Of a stretch of DNA of 64,000 nt, positions 8,133 through 16,521 are shown in pieces. Below the pieces are notes generated by a model. The model had not been told where the DNA came from. It saw nothing but the letters and a program-made list of their open reading frames with translations, and did no database searches. Source of the stretch: Thermococcus stetteri (GTDB lineage: Archaea > Methanobacteriota_B > Thermococci > Thermococcales > Thermococcaceae); the NCBI RefSeq assembly GCF_017873335.1, contig NZ_JAGGKB010000001.1, positions 124,001 to 188,000 on the forward strand. Reading direction: 5' to 3'. Position 1 is the first letter of the stretch. The number at the start of each line of letters is the position of its first letter. Position numbers and translations under genes: made by a program.

Positions 8133-8968
8133 CCCATCATCTTCTTAGCCCTCTTTATGTACTCCTGATACTCCCTCACGAGGCCGGGCCTGTCCCTGTC
8201 GGCAAACTCGCCGATGACGATCTTGCCCTCAAGCTCCTCCTGCGGCATCTTCTTGGCCTTTGCCAGAGGAACGGTTATCTTCTGATACCAGCGGATGAGC
8301 TCCGGGGCGGTCTTCATCCTGTTCCTCCTTCCGAAGCTTATCGGGCACGGAGAGAGGAACTCGACGAGTGTGAACCCCTCCTTCTGGAGGGCCTTCTTTA
8401 TGCTGTTCATGCCCTGGAGGTAGTTGAAGACGGTCCATCTGGCCACGTAGTTGGCGCCGGCCGAAACGGCGAGCTGGGCTATGTCGAACGGGTTCTCGAA
8501 CTGGCCGTAGGGTGCGGTGGTTCCCTTGAGGCCCTTGAGGGCGGTTGGGGCCACCTGGCCGCCGGTCATCCCGTAGGTGAAGTTGTTGATGAGTATCACA
8601 GTCACGTCAAGGTTCCGCCTTATCGCGTGGATGAGATGGTTTCCGCCGATAGCTGCCGCATCTCCGTCTCCCATGAAGGCTATTATCTTGAGGTCCGGGT
8701 TTGTGAGCTTTATTCCCGTTGCGAAGGCCAGGGCCCTTCCGTGGGTAGTGTGAAGGCCGTCGAAGTTAACAAAACCCGGAACACGGGAGGAACAGCCGAT
8801 ACCGCTCACCCAGACTATCTCGTCCTGGTTCAGGCCGAGGTCGTCTATTGCCCTGAGCGTGAACTGGAGGACTGAGCCTATTCCACATCCTGGGCAGAAT
8901 ATCGTCGGGAGCATGTCCTTCCTAAGGTACTTGTCCCTTATCTCGTAGGCAGACTTCAGGTACATCAT
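8120..8968 (-). CDS. korB: 2-oxoacid:ferredoxin oxidoreductase beta subunit, second set
   Basis: A 282-aa TPP-binding beta subunit. The FCPGCGIGSVLQ cysteine motif is near residue 25. The TPP/Mg block FMGDGDAAAIGGNH is followed by INNFTYGMTGGQVAPT, where the Asn and the GMTGGQ tail are standard. Start ATG 8968 overlaps the alpha stop as ATGA, so the two are translationally coupled. It catalyses the thiamine-dependent decarboxylation step and passes electrons to ferredoxin. Confidence 0.95.
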   Translation of the reverse strand: MMYLKSAYEIRDKYLRKDMLPTIFCPGCGIGSVLQFTLRAIDDLGLNQDEIVWVSGIGCSSRVPGFVNFDGLHTTHGRALAFATGIKLTNPDLKIIAFMGDGDAAAIGGNHLIHAIRRNLDVTVILINNFTYGMTGGQVAPTALKGLKGTTAPYGQFENPFDIAQLAVSAGANYVARWTVFNYLQGMNSIKKALQKEGFTLVEFLSPCPISFGRRNRMKTAPELIRWYQKITVPLAKAKKMPQEELEGKIVIGEFADRDRPGLVREYQEYIKRAKKMMGWEE

Positions 8969-10113
8969 CCCACCACCCTTTCAACTATCTCCATCGGCGT
9001 GTGGACCTCGCCACCGATCTTGCTTATCAGTTCAACCTCGGCCTTCCCGTTCGCTCCTTCCTTGACGAGGTGGTAGAGCTGTCCCATGTTCATCTCCGGG
9101 ACGAAGATTTTCTTGACCCCCTCGGCCAGCTCCTCAATCATGTCGAAGTCGAAGGGCCATATCGTGTTGAGCTTGAGCAGTCCGGCCTTGATCCCCTTCT
9201 CGCGGAGGATTTTGACGGCCCTGATGGCGGAGCGGGAGACGATTCCAGTCGAGACTATCGCTACCTCTGCATCGTCGAGCTCGAACTTTTCATAGCTGAT
9301 TATGTCGTCCTTGTTGTCCAGAATCTTCCTGTAAATCCTGCCGATGAGCTTCTGCTGGACTTCCGGCTCAACAGTCCTCGGATGGCCGTACTCGTCGTGG
9401 GTCAGGCCGGTAACATACGTCCTGTAGCCTTTTCCAAAGATTGGCATGGGTGGGACACCGTCGCCGTGAGGATCACCAAAGGGAAGCTTAGCCTCTTCCT
9501 CGTTCTTCGGGAGCTTGCGGTAGACAACCTCTATCTCGTCCGGGTTCGGGATGTAGACGCGCTCCCTCATGTGGGCAAGCTCTGCATCGCCGAGAAGAAC
9601 CACGGGAGTCCTGTACTTTTCGGCCAAGTTGAAGGCCCTTATCGTGAAGTCGAAGGCCTCCTGGACGGTCGAAGGAGAAAGCACGATCAGCATGTGGTCG
9701 CCGTGGGTTCCCCAAATGGCCTGCATTATGTCCCCCTGAGCAGGAAATGTCGGCTGGCCGGTTGATGGGCCTCCACGCATCATATTGACCACGACTATCG
9801 GAGTCTCGGTCATTACGGCGTAGCCAAGGTTTTCCTGCATGAGGCTGAATCCAGGACCGGAAGTAGCTGTCATGGCCTTCGCTCCGGCCCAGGAAGCCCC
9901 GATGATGGCCGCTATGCTCGCTATCTCGTCCTCCATCTGTATGCTCACGCCGTCAACGAGCGGCATGTAGAGGGCCATCGCCTCGAATATCTCGCTGGCG
10001 GGTGTTATCGGGTAGCCAGCGTAGAAGCGGCATCCAGCTAAGATGGCCGCCCTCGCTATGGCCTCATCGCCTTGAATGAAATCAGCCTTTCCAACGGGAA
10101 ACGGGTATCTCAT
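8965..10113 (-). CDS. korA: 2-oxoacid:ferredoxin oxidoreductase alpha subunit, second set
   Basis: A 382-aa alpha subunit: N-terminal pyrimidine-binding domain with GDEAIARAAILAGCRFYAGYPITPASEI and the TATSGPGFSLMQENLGYAVMTE block, then domain II. About half of its residues match the alpha subunit of the first set by eye, so the two ABG sets arose by duplication. The ATG at 10113 overlaps the stop of the upstream korG by 4 bp. Confidence 0.95.
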   Translation of the reverse strand: MRYPFPVGKADFIQGDEAIARAAILAGCRFYAGYPITPASEIFEAMALYMPLVDGVSIQMEDEIASIAAIIGASWAGAKAMTATSGPGFSLMQENLGYAVMTETPIVVVNMMRGGPSTGQPTFPAQGDIMQAIWGTHGDHMLIVLSPSTVQEAFDFTIRAFNLAEKYRTPVVLLGDAELAHMRERVYIPNPDEIEVVYRKLPKNEEEAKLPFGDPHGDGVPPMPIFGKGYRTYVTGLTHDEYGHPRTVEPEVQQKLIGRIYRKILDNKDDIISYEKFELDDAEVAIVSTGIVSRSAIRAVKILREKGIKAGLLKLNTIWPFDFDMIEELAEGVKKIFVPEMNMGQLYHLVKEGANGKAEVELISKIGGEVHTPMEIVERVVG

Positions 10114-10622
10114 TTCGACCCCTCCTCATATCCAACGTTGAAAGCTTTGATGTTTATCTCCTCAGTCCCCTTCGGGACGCGCCTCCTTATGGCCTCCTCC
10201 ACGTTCTCCTTCTCCACAACTCCGGTCTTCGCCACGAGGTAGCCCAACGCCACCATGTTCACTGTCAGAGCAAGCCCGGTCGTTTCCTCGGCAAGTCTTG
10301 TGAACGGAGCGCCCACGTAGTCCCTGTCGGGCTTAACGAGATCGGTGTCAATGATGAGAAGGCCGTCCTCCTTGAGGGAATCCTTAACGGTGTCGTAGCC
10401 GAGCTGGTGAAGGGCTACCAGAACGTCTGCCTCAGTGATCATAACGTCGTAGATGGGCTCCCTTGAGATTATCACGTCGGCTATCGAGTGGCCTCCCCTG
10501 CTGGCCGAGCTGTAGTCTTGGGTCTGAAGGACGTTCAGCCCCTCTATAGCGGCCGCCTCACCGAGGATGACACCGGCCAGGACGACGCCCTGACCACCTA
10601 TACCAGCGAGTCTAATCTGCAT
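10110..10622 (-). CDS. korG: 2-oxoacid:ferredoxin oxidoreductase gamma subunit, first set
   Basis: A 170-aa gamma subunit beginning MQIRLAGIGGQGVVLAGVILG, with TQDYSSASRGGHSIADVIIS, LTVNMVALGYLVAKTGVV and VPKGTEEINIKAFNVGY. It sits between the two ABG sets: 3 bp after korB of the first set and overlapping korA of the second set. Confidence 0.94.
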   Translation of the reverse strand: MQIRLAGIGGQGVVLAGVILGEAAAIEGLNVLQTQDYSSASRGGHSIADVIISREPIYDVMITEADVLVALHQLGYDTVKDSLKEDGLLIIDTDLVKPDRDYVGAPFTRLAEETTGLALTVNMVALGYLVAKTGVVEKENVEEAIRRRVPKGTEEINIKAFNVGYEEGSK

Positions 10623-10625
10623 ATC

Positions 10626-11480
10626 TCACTCCTCCTTAAGCCCGAAGTGCTCCTGGACTTCGTCTATCAGCTTGTTAAGCTCGCTCACGAACTCGGGCCT
10701 CTGCCTGTTCACGAACTCCCCTATCACAAACTTGCCCTCAAGCTCCTCTGGAGACATGTTCTTCGCCTTGCTTATTGGGACGCTGTTCTTGAGATACCAG
10801 CGGAGCATCTCGGCGGGTTCCTTCATCCTGTTCCTCCTTCCAAACTGGACTGGGCACTGGGAGATAACCTCAACGAGGGAGAAGCCCTTGACGGTTAGGG
10901 CCTTCTTTATGCTCTCAATGAGCTGGTAGACGTGTGCTGTGGTCCACCTTGCAACGTAGGAAGCCCCGGCAGCAGCTACCGTCTCGCTTATCTGGAGCGG
11001 GTGCTCTATGTTCCTGTACGGGCTCGTGGTCGTCTTGGCACCATAGGGAGTCGTGGGAGCGAGCTGGCCGCCGGTCATACCGTAGATGAAGTTGTTGACG
11101 AGGATTACAGTTATGTCGATGTTCCTCCTCGCGGCGTGGATGAGGTGGTTCCCTCCTATGCTGGCTAAATCACCGTCCCCGCTTATGACGACGACCTTCT
11201 TGTCCGGAAGTCCGACCTTAACGCCGGTGGCAAAGGCTATGGACCTGCCGTGGGTTGTATGTAGAGTGTCAGCGAGAAAGTAGGGCGATGCAATCCAGGC
11301 GGAACAGCCTATACCGCTGACGACGACGAGGTCTTTCGGGTCGAGCTTCAGCCTGTCCACAGCGTTGGCGAAGGCGTTGAGAACTGTTCCGCCGCCACAG
11401 CCCGGACAGAGCGCGGTTGGAAGAGCTTCCTTCCTGAGGTACTTGATCATGGGATAGCGTGAGTAAATTTCCTTCGCCAT
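10626..11480 (-). CDS. korB: 2-oxoglutarate:ferredoxin oxidoreductase beta subunit, first set
   Basis: A 284-aa beta subunit with LCPGCGGGTVLNAF, the TPP motif ISGDGDLASIGGNH and VNNFIYGMTGGQLAPTT. The FGRRNRMKEPAEMLRWY block is shared with its paralogue (8120-8968). ATG 11480 shares its base with the end of korA (stop-start overlap). With korD, korA and korG it would make a KGOR-type heterotetramer producing succinyl-CoA and reduced ferredoxin. Confidence 0.95.
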   Translation of the reverse strand: MAKEIYSRYPMIKYLRKEALPTALCPGCGGGTVLNAFANAVDRLKLDPKDLVVVSGIGCSAWIASPYFLADTLHTTHGRSIAFATGVKVGLPDKKVVVISGDGDLASIGGNHLIHAARRNIDITVILVNNFIYGMTGGQLAPTTPYGAKTTTSPYRNIEHPLQISETVAAAGASYVARWTTAHVYQLIESIKKALTVKGFSLVEVISQCPVQFGRRNRMKEPAEMLRWYLKNSVPISKAKNMSPEELEGKFVIGEFVNRQRPEFVSELNKLIDEVQEHFGLKEE

Positions 11481-12670
11481 CAGGCAACACCCCTTATCTC
11501 GCGGAGAATCTCGTTAACCGTTAGCGGGACTCCGCCTATCTTGTTCACGCCCTTGAGGAGAACGTCGTCGTTCACAAAGCGCTGAACCTCCAGTATCATC
11601 TGGCCGAGGTTCATCTCAGGGACGAGTATGGCCCTGGCCTTCTTCCCAAGTTCTCTCATCCTCTCTCCTGGGAACGGGTGGACGGTCTTGGGCACGAACA
11701 GGCCGGCCTTTATGCCCTCCTCCCTCGCCTCTAGAACCGCTCCAAGGGCTGGCCTTGCCGTTACGCCCCAGCTGACGACGAGGATTTCAGCGTCGTCCGT
11801 GAAGTGCTCCTCGTACTTCTCATAGACGTGCCTGTTCCCCTCGATCTTCCTGTGAATGCGTCTCACGAGCCTATCGTGAACCTCTGGCGTGTAAACGTCC
11901 CTCAGTCCGTTCTCCTTGTGGGTTGAACCCGTGACGTGGGTGAAGTAGCCGTGGCCGAAGAGAGGCATGGGTGGGACACCGTCGCCGTGAGGATCACCAA
12001 AGGGAAGCTTGGCCTCCTCCTCGTTCTTTGGGAGCTTGCGGTAGGCTATCTCGACTTCCTCTATGTCTGGTATCTTGACGAGCTCCCTGGTGTGTGCGAG
12101 GACGCCGTCGAAGAGCATGACAACCGGAGTCCTCAGCTTCTCGGCTATGTTGAAGGCCCTAACCGTTTCCCAGAAAGCGTCCTGTCCGCTTGTCGGCGAG
12201 AGGGCTATTATCGGATGGTCGCCGTGGGTTCCCCAGCGGGCCTGGAAGAAGTCTCCCTGGGCCCCCTTAGTTGCCTGACCGGTTGAGGGACCGCTCCTCT
12301 GGACGTCAACGAGGACTAAGGGAGTTTCGGTCATGACTGCATAGCCAAGGTTTTCCTGCATGAGGGAGAAGCCCGGGCCTGCGGTTGCCGTCATGACCTT
12401 GAGGCCCGTCCAAGAGGCTCCAACCATCGCCGCTATGCTCCCTATCTCGTCCTCCATCTGAAGGTAGTAGCCACGAAGCTTTGGGAGCTCCCTAGCCATC
12501 GTCTCGGCTATCTCGCTTGAGGGAGTTATCGGATAGCCGGCGTAGAAGCGGCAACCCGCGAAGATGGCCCCGTAAGCAACCGCCTCGTTGCCCTGCATGA
12601 AGTAGTTGCCGGGTTTGTAGAGCTTCTTGATGAGCCTGATCTGCTCAGGCTCGTCGCCGCGGATAATCAT
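11480..12670 (-). CDS. korA: 2-oxoglutarate:ferredoxin oxidoreductase alpha subunit, first set
   Basis: A 396-aa alpha subunit: NEAVAYGAIFAGCRFYAGYPITPSSEIAE (pyrimidine-binding start), TATAGPGFSLMQENLGYAVMTE, and a conserved middle block LPKNEEEAKLPFGDPHGDGVPPMP that is nearly identical in the second-set alpha. The N-terminus is about 17 residues longer than its paralogue. GGTGA precedes ATG 12670, 3 bp after korD. Confidence 0.95.
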   Translation of the reverse strand: MIIRGDEPEQIRLIKKLYKPGNYFMQGNEAVAYGAIFAGCRFYAGYPITPSSEIAETMARELPKLRGYYLQMEDEIGSIAAMVGASWTGLKVMTATAGPGFSLMQENLGYAVMTETPLVLVDVQRSGPSTGQATKGAQGDFFQARWGTHGDHPIIALSPTSGQDAFWETVRAFNIAEKLRTPVVMLFDGVLAHTRELVKIPDIEEVEIAYRKLPKNEEEAKLPFGDPHGDGVPPMPLFGHGYFTHVTGSTHKENGLRDVYTPEVHDRLVRRIHRKIEGNRHVYEKYEEHFTDDAEILVVSWGVTARPALGAVLEAREEGIKAGLFVPKTVHPFPGERMRELGKKARAILVPEMNLGQMILEVQRFVNDDVLLKGVNKIGGVPLTVNEILREIRGVA

Positions 12671-12673
12671 GCC

Positions 12674-12946
12674 TCACCACCTTACCGCTATGGCGAAGTC
12701 CGGGCAGAGCAGCTCACAGAGCTTGCACTTGACGCACTTCTCGGCGTGAACCGGGACAGGGTAATGGACGCCCTTTTCGCTCAGCTCCTTGCTCCACTCA
12801 AAGACCTTTCTCGGGCACATCTCTACACAGATTCCACAGCCCTTGCACAGAAAAGTATCGATGTCGATCTCGACTATTCCCTCGGCCTTACCAATGACGA
12901 GGTATCCTTCCTTTTCAACCGTTGTCTTGGTTTCGACGTCTGCCAT
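12674..12946 (-). CDS. korD: KGOR delta subunit, 2x[4Fe-4S] ferredoxin
   Basis: A 90-aa ferredoxin-like subunit with two Cys clusters: CKGCGICVEMCP and CVKCKLCELLCP. It carries electrons from the TPP site to external ferredoxin. ATG 12946 (MADVETKTTVEKEG) is chosen because GGGTGA lies just upstream; the longer in-frame opening to 12991 lacks a binding site and would cross the promoter. First gene of the kor operon. Only one delta gene serves two ABG sets. Confidence 0.94.
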   Translation of the reverse strand: MADVETKTTVEKEGYLVIGKAEGIVEIDIDTFLCKGCGICVEMCPRKVFEWSKELSEKGVHYPVPVHAEKCVKCKLCELLCPDFAIAVRW

Positions 12947-12986
12947 AATCATCACCCGCAATCTGCTAACCCCGTTTACGTTTGTC

Positions 12987-13025
12987 AACATTTAAAGCTT
13001 TCGTGAGAGGACACTAATGTCCACA
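12987..13025 (-). promoter_or_regulatory. kor operon promoter with nearby inverted repeat
   Basis: On the minus strand AGCTTTAAATG (about 12999-12989) is a good archaeal TATA box, about 43 bases before the korD ATG. Just upstream, 13009-13022, lies GGACA-CTAA-TGTCC, a short inverted repeat in the position of an operator. No known Thermococcales regulator motif was matched. Confidence 0.5.
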
Positions 13026-13096
13026 AAAGATGTGCTGGTTAGTTTATACACCCTGCGAAAAAGCTGGAAGAAAAGAACCCGAGAAGTGAAGGAAGT

Positions 13097-14071
13097 TCAC
13101 CACGTAACCAGCTGCCAGTCGAGGAGGCCGTTCTCGACTATGTACTCCCACCTGTCCCTGCATTCAGGCTTCAGGTTCTCTATGTAGCTCAAGTCCTGCG
13201 TGGCTGAAAACTTCTTTATGGCCTTTCCAATGACTTTATCGTAGTCAGTGAGGCAGTTGTGCGGACCCCTCTTTGAACCTGCCCCTACAGGGTCACTTAG
13301 AATCCTTTTCTCCGGAAACTTCCTCTTTGCCCAAATTAGAACCTCAACCGCGCTCCAGAGCCAGGGCGGGCGGTATTCCTTCTTCTCCCAAAGCCTCTCG
13401 TAGAGGGTTCCCTTCTGGATGTCGGTTATGTTGATTGAGAAGGTGTCCGTGTAGGGCTCGGCCTTGACTATGCTTTCCTTGGCGTCTTCAATCCCGTCGC
13501 GTTCGGAGAGGAAGATCGGTTTGAGGAGAAGGTAAGTCTTAACTTTAGCACCAGCCTTGTGTGTTATCTCAGCCGCCTTCACAAAGTCTGCGAAAGTGTT
13601 CCCTTTGTTTATGGAGACATCGGCTATGTCGTCGTTGGCAGTCTCAAGTCCTATGGCAACTTCAAAGTGCTTGTCCGGGACTATATCGGCCAGCTTCTTG
13701 ACGGCGTCGTACCTCACCAGCTCGCTCCTGCTCTCGATGACGATCTCCTCGACGTTGTCCATGCCAGCGAGAATTTCAAAGATCTTCCTTCTCGTCTCGG
13801 GCTTAAGCTCGCCGTTATCGAGGAAGGAACCCGAGGTGAACATTCTAACCGCGAACGGCCCCTTCTTTCCCTCTATCTTCTTGAGGGCCTCCTTCACGTA
13901 GTCCACTATCGCCTCCTGGCTCCACTTTACCTTCGGGGCCGAGGCGGGATAGGAGCACATGTAGCACGCCTGCCCTATGCGGTAGCGATAGCAGCCTATC
14001 GTGGGCAGGATTATGAAGAGGGCCGTCCCCCGCTTTCCGGCAACGTTGTCCTCGCTCGTCCAGTAGGTCAT
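13097..14071 (-). CDS. archaeosine synthase subunit RaSEA (radical SAM)
   Basis: A 324-aa radical SAM protein. The cluster-binding segment is CYRYRIGQACYMC (C-x8-C-x2-C) at about residue 27, and the barrel has VRMFTSGSFLDNGE and EIVIESRSELV. Closing segments resemble the archaeal family that works with ArcS to convert preQ0-Lys at tRNA position 15 into archaeosine. I assign it by overall resemblance (Elp3-like archaeal family with GLLDWQLVTW end). Single gene, its own promoter: TTTAAA on the minus strand at about 14104-14109. Confidence 0.85.
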   Translation of the reverse strand: MTYWTSEDNVAGKRGTALFIILPTIGCYRYRIGQACYMCSYPASAPKVKWSQEAIVDYVKEALKKIEGKKGPFAVRMFTSGSFLDNGELKPETRRKIFEILAGMDNVEEIVIESRSELVRYDAVKKLADIVPDKHFEVAIGLETANDDIADVSINKGNTFADFVKAAEITHKAGAKVKTYLLLKPIFLSERDGIEDAKESIVKAEPYTDTFSINITDIQKGTLYERLWEKKEYRPPWLWSAVEVLIWAKRKFPEKRILSDPVGAGSKRGPHNCLTDYDKVIGKAIKKFSATQDLSYIENLKPECRDRWEYIVENGLLDWQLVTW

Positions 14072-14118
14072 TCTCTCACCTGATGCGGGCTTGAAACCAG
14101 GGTTTTTAAATGTGAGGG

Positions 14119-15174
14119 CTAATAGATGTCCTTCTCTATAACGACGTAAGCGCTCCTAAAGTGTCCCCCAATGCCCGCGGCGCTGGCCTCGGCCTCCGCT
14201 CTCCTTACGGCTTCCTTCACGGCCTCCACAATCTTAACGTCTGATAGGGCTCTCGAAACCCTGTTTATCCCGACCGCGAGGCTGTAGCCGTGCTCGTTGC
14301 CGCCCACCCTGACCCAGTTCAATGTTATGCCCTTGAGCTTGGCGAGTTCCTCTCTGATCCAGTCCTCGAAGATGCCGGTGTCACGAGACTTTTCTCCTTC
14401 CTTGAAGGACAGGAACTCCTCGGTGATCCCAGCCTCCTGAAGTATCCTTTCTACCTCCTTCTCGAGCCTGTTCTTGTCCACCTTGACAGTCCTACTGGTC
14501 GAGAGCGGAACCTCGAGAACCCTTCCCCCTCTGAACTGGAGGGCCCTGCGCTGAAGCCTGAGAACAGGAAGCCTCTCAACCCTCTCCAGCTTGAACTCCC
14601 TAATCGCCACGGTGGTCTTGAAGCCCAGCTCCCTCTCCACGTATTCTTTTATTGTTCCCGCCACGAGCTCCTTGTCCGCCTCGCCGGTGGAGTAGCCCTC
14701 AACCGAGACCCTCAGGATTAGGAGGTTCGTTCCCGTGAACCCCTGCTTGACCCTTCCGGAGGCTTCTATCCTGCTTACCACAATCCTATTCCTCTGGAAG
14801 AGGTGTCTGAGAGCTCCAATAATGCCGTTCTCGACGGACAGCTCGAACTCAGGAGGGACTTCAAGTGAAAGCTCCAGGCTGATGGATTTCGGCGTCTCGG
14901 GCTTTGGCTCTTCCTTCTCTACTTCGGGTGACTTCTGAGCGGGTAGTTTGAGCTCACCGTTCAGGAAGTCGAGGACTTCCCATCTGTCGAGGGAATAAAT
15001 TGAGACTCCTTCAAGCTTCGCAGGTAGGGCCTGGGGATCTCCCATGAGCCTTCCCTTTGAGAAGAGAATAGGGCGGGCGTTCTTTGGAGTCACGAGAATG
15101 AAGCCGTCCCTCTCCGAGACGTATCTTAAAAGCTCATCCCTGTCCATCAGGGGTCTTGATTCTATCAGCTCCAC
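14119..15174 (-). CDS. hypothetical protein, 351 aa
   Basis: No family recognised. A short N-terminal domain (to about residue 85) ends in an acidic, Pro-rich linker (KSPEVEKEEPKPETPKS). A larger alpha/beta part follows, with repeated VSxEGYSTGEADKELVAGTIKEYVERE-like segments and a C-terminal stretch GGHFRSAYVVIEKD. GTG 15174 is favoured over GTG 15183 because GGGGGTGAT then sits 5 bases before it. Divergent from surE. Confidence 0.75.
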   Translation of the reverse strand: MELIESRPLMDRDELLRYVSERDGFILVTPKNARPILFSKGRLMGDPQALPAKLEGVSIYSLDRWEVLDFLNGELKLPAQKSPEVEKEEPKPETPKSISLELSLEVPPEFELSVENGIIGALRHLFQRNRIVVSRIEASGRVKQGFTGTNLLILRVSVEGYSTGEADKELVAGTIKEYVERELGFKTTVAIREFKLERVERLPVLRLQRRALQFRGGRVLEVPLSTSRTVKVDKNRLEKEVERILQEAGITEEFLSFKEGEKSRDTGIFEDWIREELAKLKGITLNWVRVGGNEHGYSLAVGINRVSRALSDVKIVEAVKEAVRRAEAEASAAGIGGHFRSAYVVIEKDIY

Positions 15175-15266
15175 AGGTATCACCCCCAGTGAACATTAAC
15201 GCATGGGAGTATAAAAAAGTTGCCTCGGACCGGAAGTCTAAAAAAGAAAGACTCAAACTTTCAATT

Positions 15267-16046
15267 ATGAGAATACTTGTGACTAACGACGACGGGATAT
15301 ATTCGAACGGCATCCGGGCGGCGGTGAAGGCCCTCTCCAGCCTTGGGGAGATATACGTCGTTGCACCGCTTTTCCAGAGAAGCGCCAGCGGTAGGGCCAT
15401 GACACTCCACAGGCCGATAAGGGCGAAGAGGCTTGACGTCCCGGGTGCGAAGGTGGCCTACGGAATAGATGGAACCCCAACGGACAGCGTTATCTTTGCC
15501 ATAGCCCGCTTTGGGGACTTCGACCTGGCCGTCAGCGGCATAAACCTCGGAGAGAACTTGAGTACCGAGATAACCGTCTCTGGGACAGCATCAGCGGCTA
15601 TTGAAGCTGCAACCCATGGGGTTCCAAGCATAGCAATGAGCCTTGAAGTGGACTGGAAGAGAACTCTCGGGGAAGGGGAGGGGGTTGATTTTTCAGCATC
15701 AGCGTACTTCCTTGAGAGAATAGCAGATGTAGTGCTTGAGAGGGGCCTACCGGATGGAGTCGACATGCTGAACGTCAACGTGCCGAGCGACGCTACGCCA
15801 GAAACTGCCATCGAGGTAACCAGGCTCGCGAGGAAGCGCTACTGTCCGACGATTGAAGAGAGGATAGATCCAAGGGGGCATCCCTACTACTGGATAGTGG
15901 GGCAGAAGAGGGAAGAGTTTGAGCCCGGAACCGACGCCTATGCCTTGAAAATCGAGAGGAAGGTCAGTGTAACGCCGATAAACATAGACATGACCGCGAG
16001 GGTAGATTTTGAGGAGCTTAAAAAGATCCTCTTTGAAAACCTCTAG
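15267..16046 (+). CDS. surE: 5'-nucleotidase / survival protein SurE
   Basis: A 259-aa metal-dependent nucleoside monophosphatase. It has MRILVTNDDGI (metal-binding Asp pair at residues 8-9), the APLFQRSASGRAMTL loop, and AVSGINLGENLSTEITVSGTASAA, all SurE signatures. ATG 15267 is set by the family N-terminus; a TATA-like GAGTATAAAAAAG at 15207-15219 would give a leader of only about 25-35 bases with no clear binding site. Confidence 0.96.
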   Translation: MRILVTNDDGIYSNGIRAAVKALSSLGEIYVVAPLFQRSASGRAMTLHRPIRAKRLDVPGAKVAYGIDGTPTDSVIFAIARFGDFDLAVSGINLGENLSTEITVSGTASAAIEAATHGVPSIAMSLEVDWKRTLGEGEGVDFSASAYFLERIADVVLERGLPDGVDMLNVNVPSDATPETAIEVTRLARKRYCPTIEERIDPRGHPYYWIVGQKREEFEPGTDAYALKIERKVSVTPINIDMTARVDFEELKKILFENL

Positions 16047-16063
16047 GCACGGGTGTCCTCGCC

Positions 16064-16513
16064 GTGAAGGCTCGGGCGGCTGTTTATCCTCTCCTCCCAA
16101 CATGGGAGTTTTTGCTTTGGAGGGCACTTCCACCAAGGTACTACGTTAGGGCGGCCTGCCTCCAGCTCCATCCTTATCCCGTCCGCACCTTCCATTTTGA
16201 GCCTTCTCTGTTCTTCGCTACTCTCGTGGTGTTGCCCTCGGCGGTCTTGCTTGGTCTCGGGTTGTGGAAAGGGCAGGACATCCTTACGGGATTTGGTTTC
16301 GTTGCACTTATCACGCTTTCAACAACGCTCGCTCTCCTCATTCTCTTCGAGAAATCCTGGATCCCAGTTGCTGGAGGAGGCATTATGGCAACCATTGGAA
16401 GTTCATTAATAAAAACTGGAAAAGGAGAAAAGTATTTGATGGGAGCTTCTCTGTTTATCTCGGTGTTCATACTGTGTTCTATTGTGTGGAGCGGTGTATC
16501 TTTAGCTATCTAA
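16064..16513 (+). CDS. hypothetical membrane protein, N-terminus doubtful
   Basis: From about residue 45 on the protein has three to four hydrophobic segments (SLFFATLVVLPSAVLLGLG, FGFVALITLSTTLALLILF, IPVAGGGIMATIG, ASLFISVFILCSIVWSG), clearly a small membrane protein. The first 44 residues read poorly and the GTG at 16064 has no binding site. An ATG at 16101 in another frame opens 15 codons and stops. The real gene may start inside or contain an indel. Confidence 0.5.
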   Translation: MKARAAVYPLLPTWEFLLWRALPPRYYVRAACLQLHPYPVRTFHFEPSLFFATLVVLPSAVLLGLGLWKGQDILTGFGFVALITLSTTLALLILFEKSWIPVAGGGIMATIGSSLIKTGKGEKYLMGASLFISVFILCSIVWSGVSLAI

Positions 16514-16521
16514 CCCGGAGT

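Noticed and set aside
9001-9765. 254-codon open frame on the plus strand opposite korA (second set)
   Set aside because: Lies wholly inside a strongly conserved gene on the other strand; no binding site, no recognisable protein. It is a by-product of GC-rich codon use.
16053-16080. Second guide-RNA-like segment resembling GAGGACACC of the sRNA
   Set aside because: Only a short similarity; no box C or box D at the right spacing on either strand.
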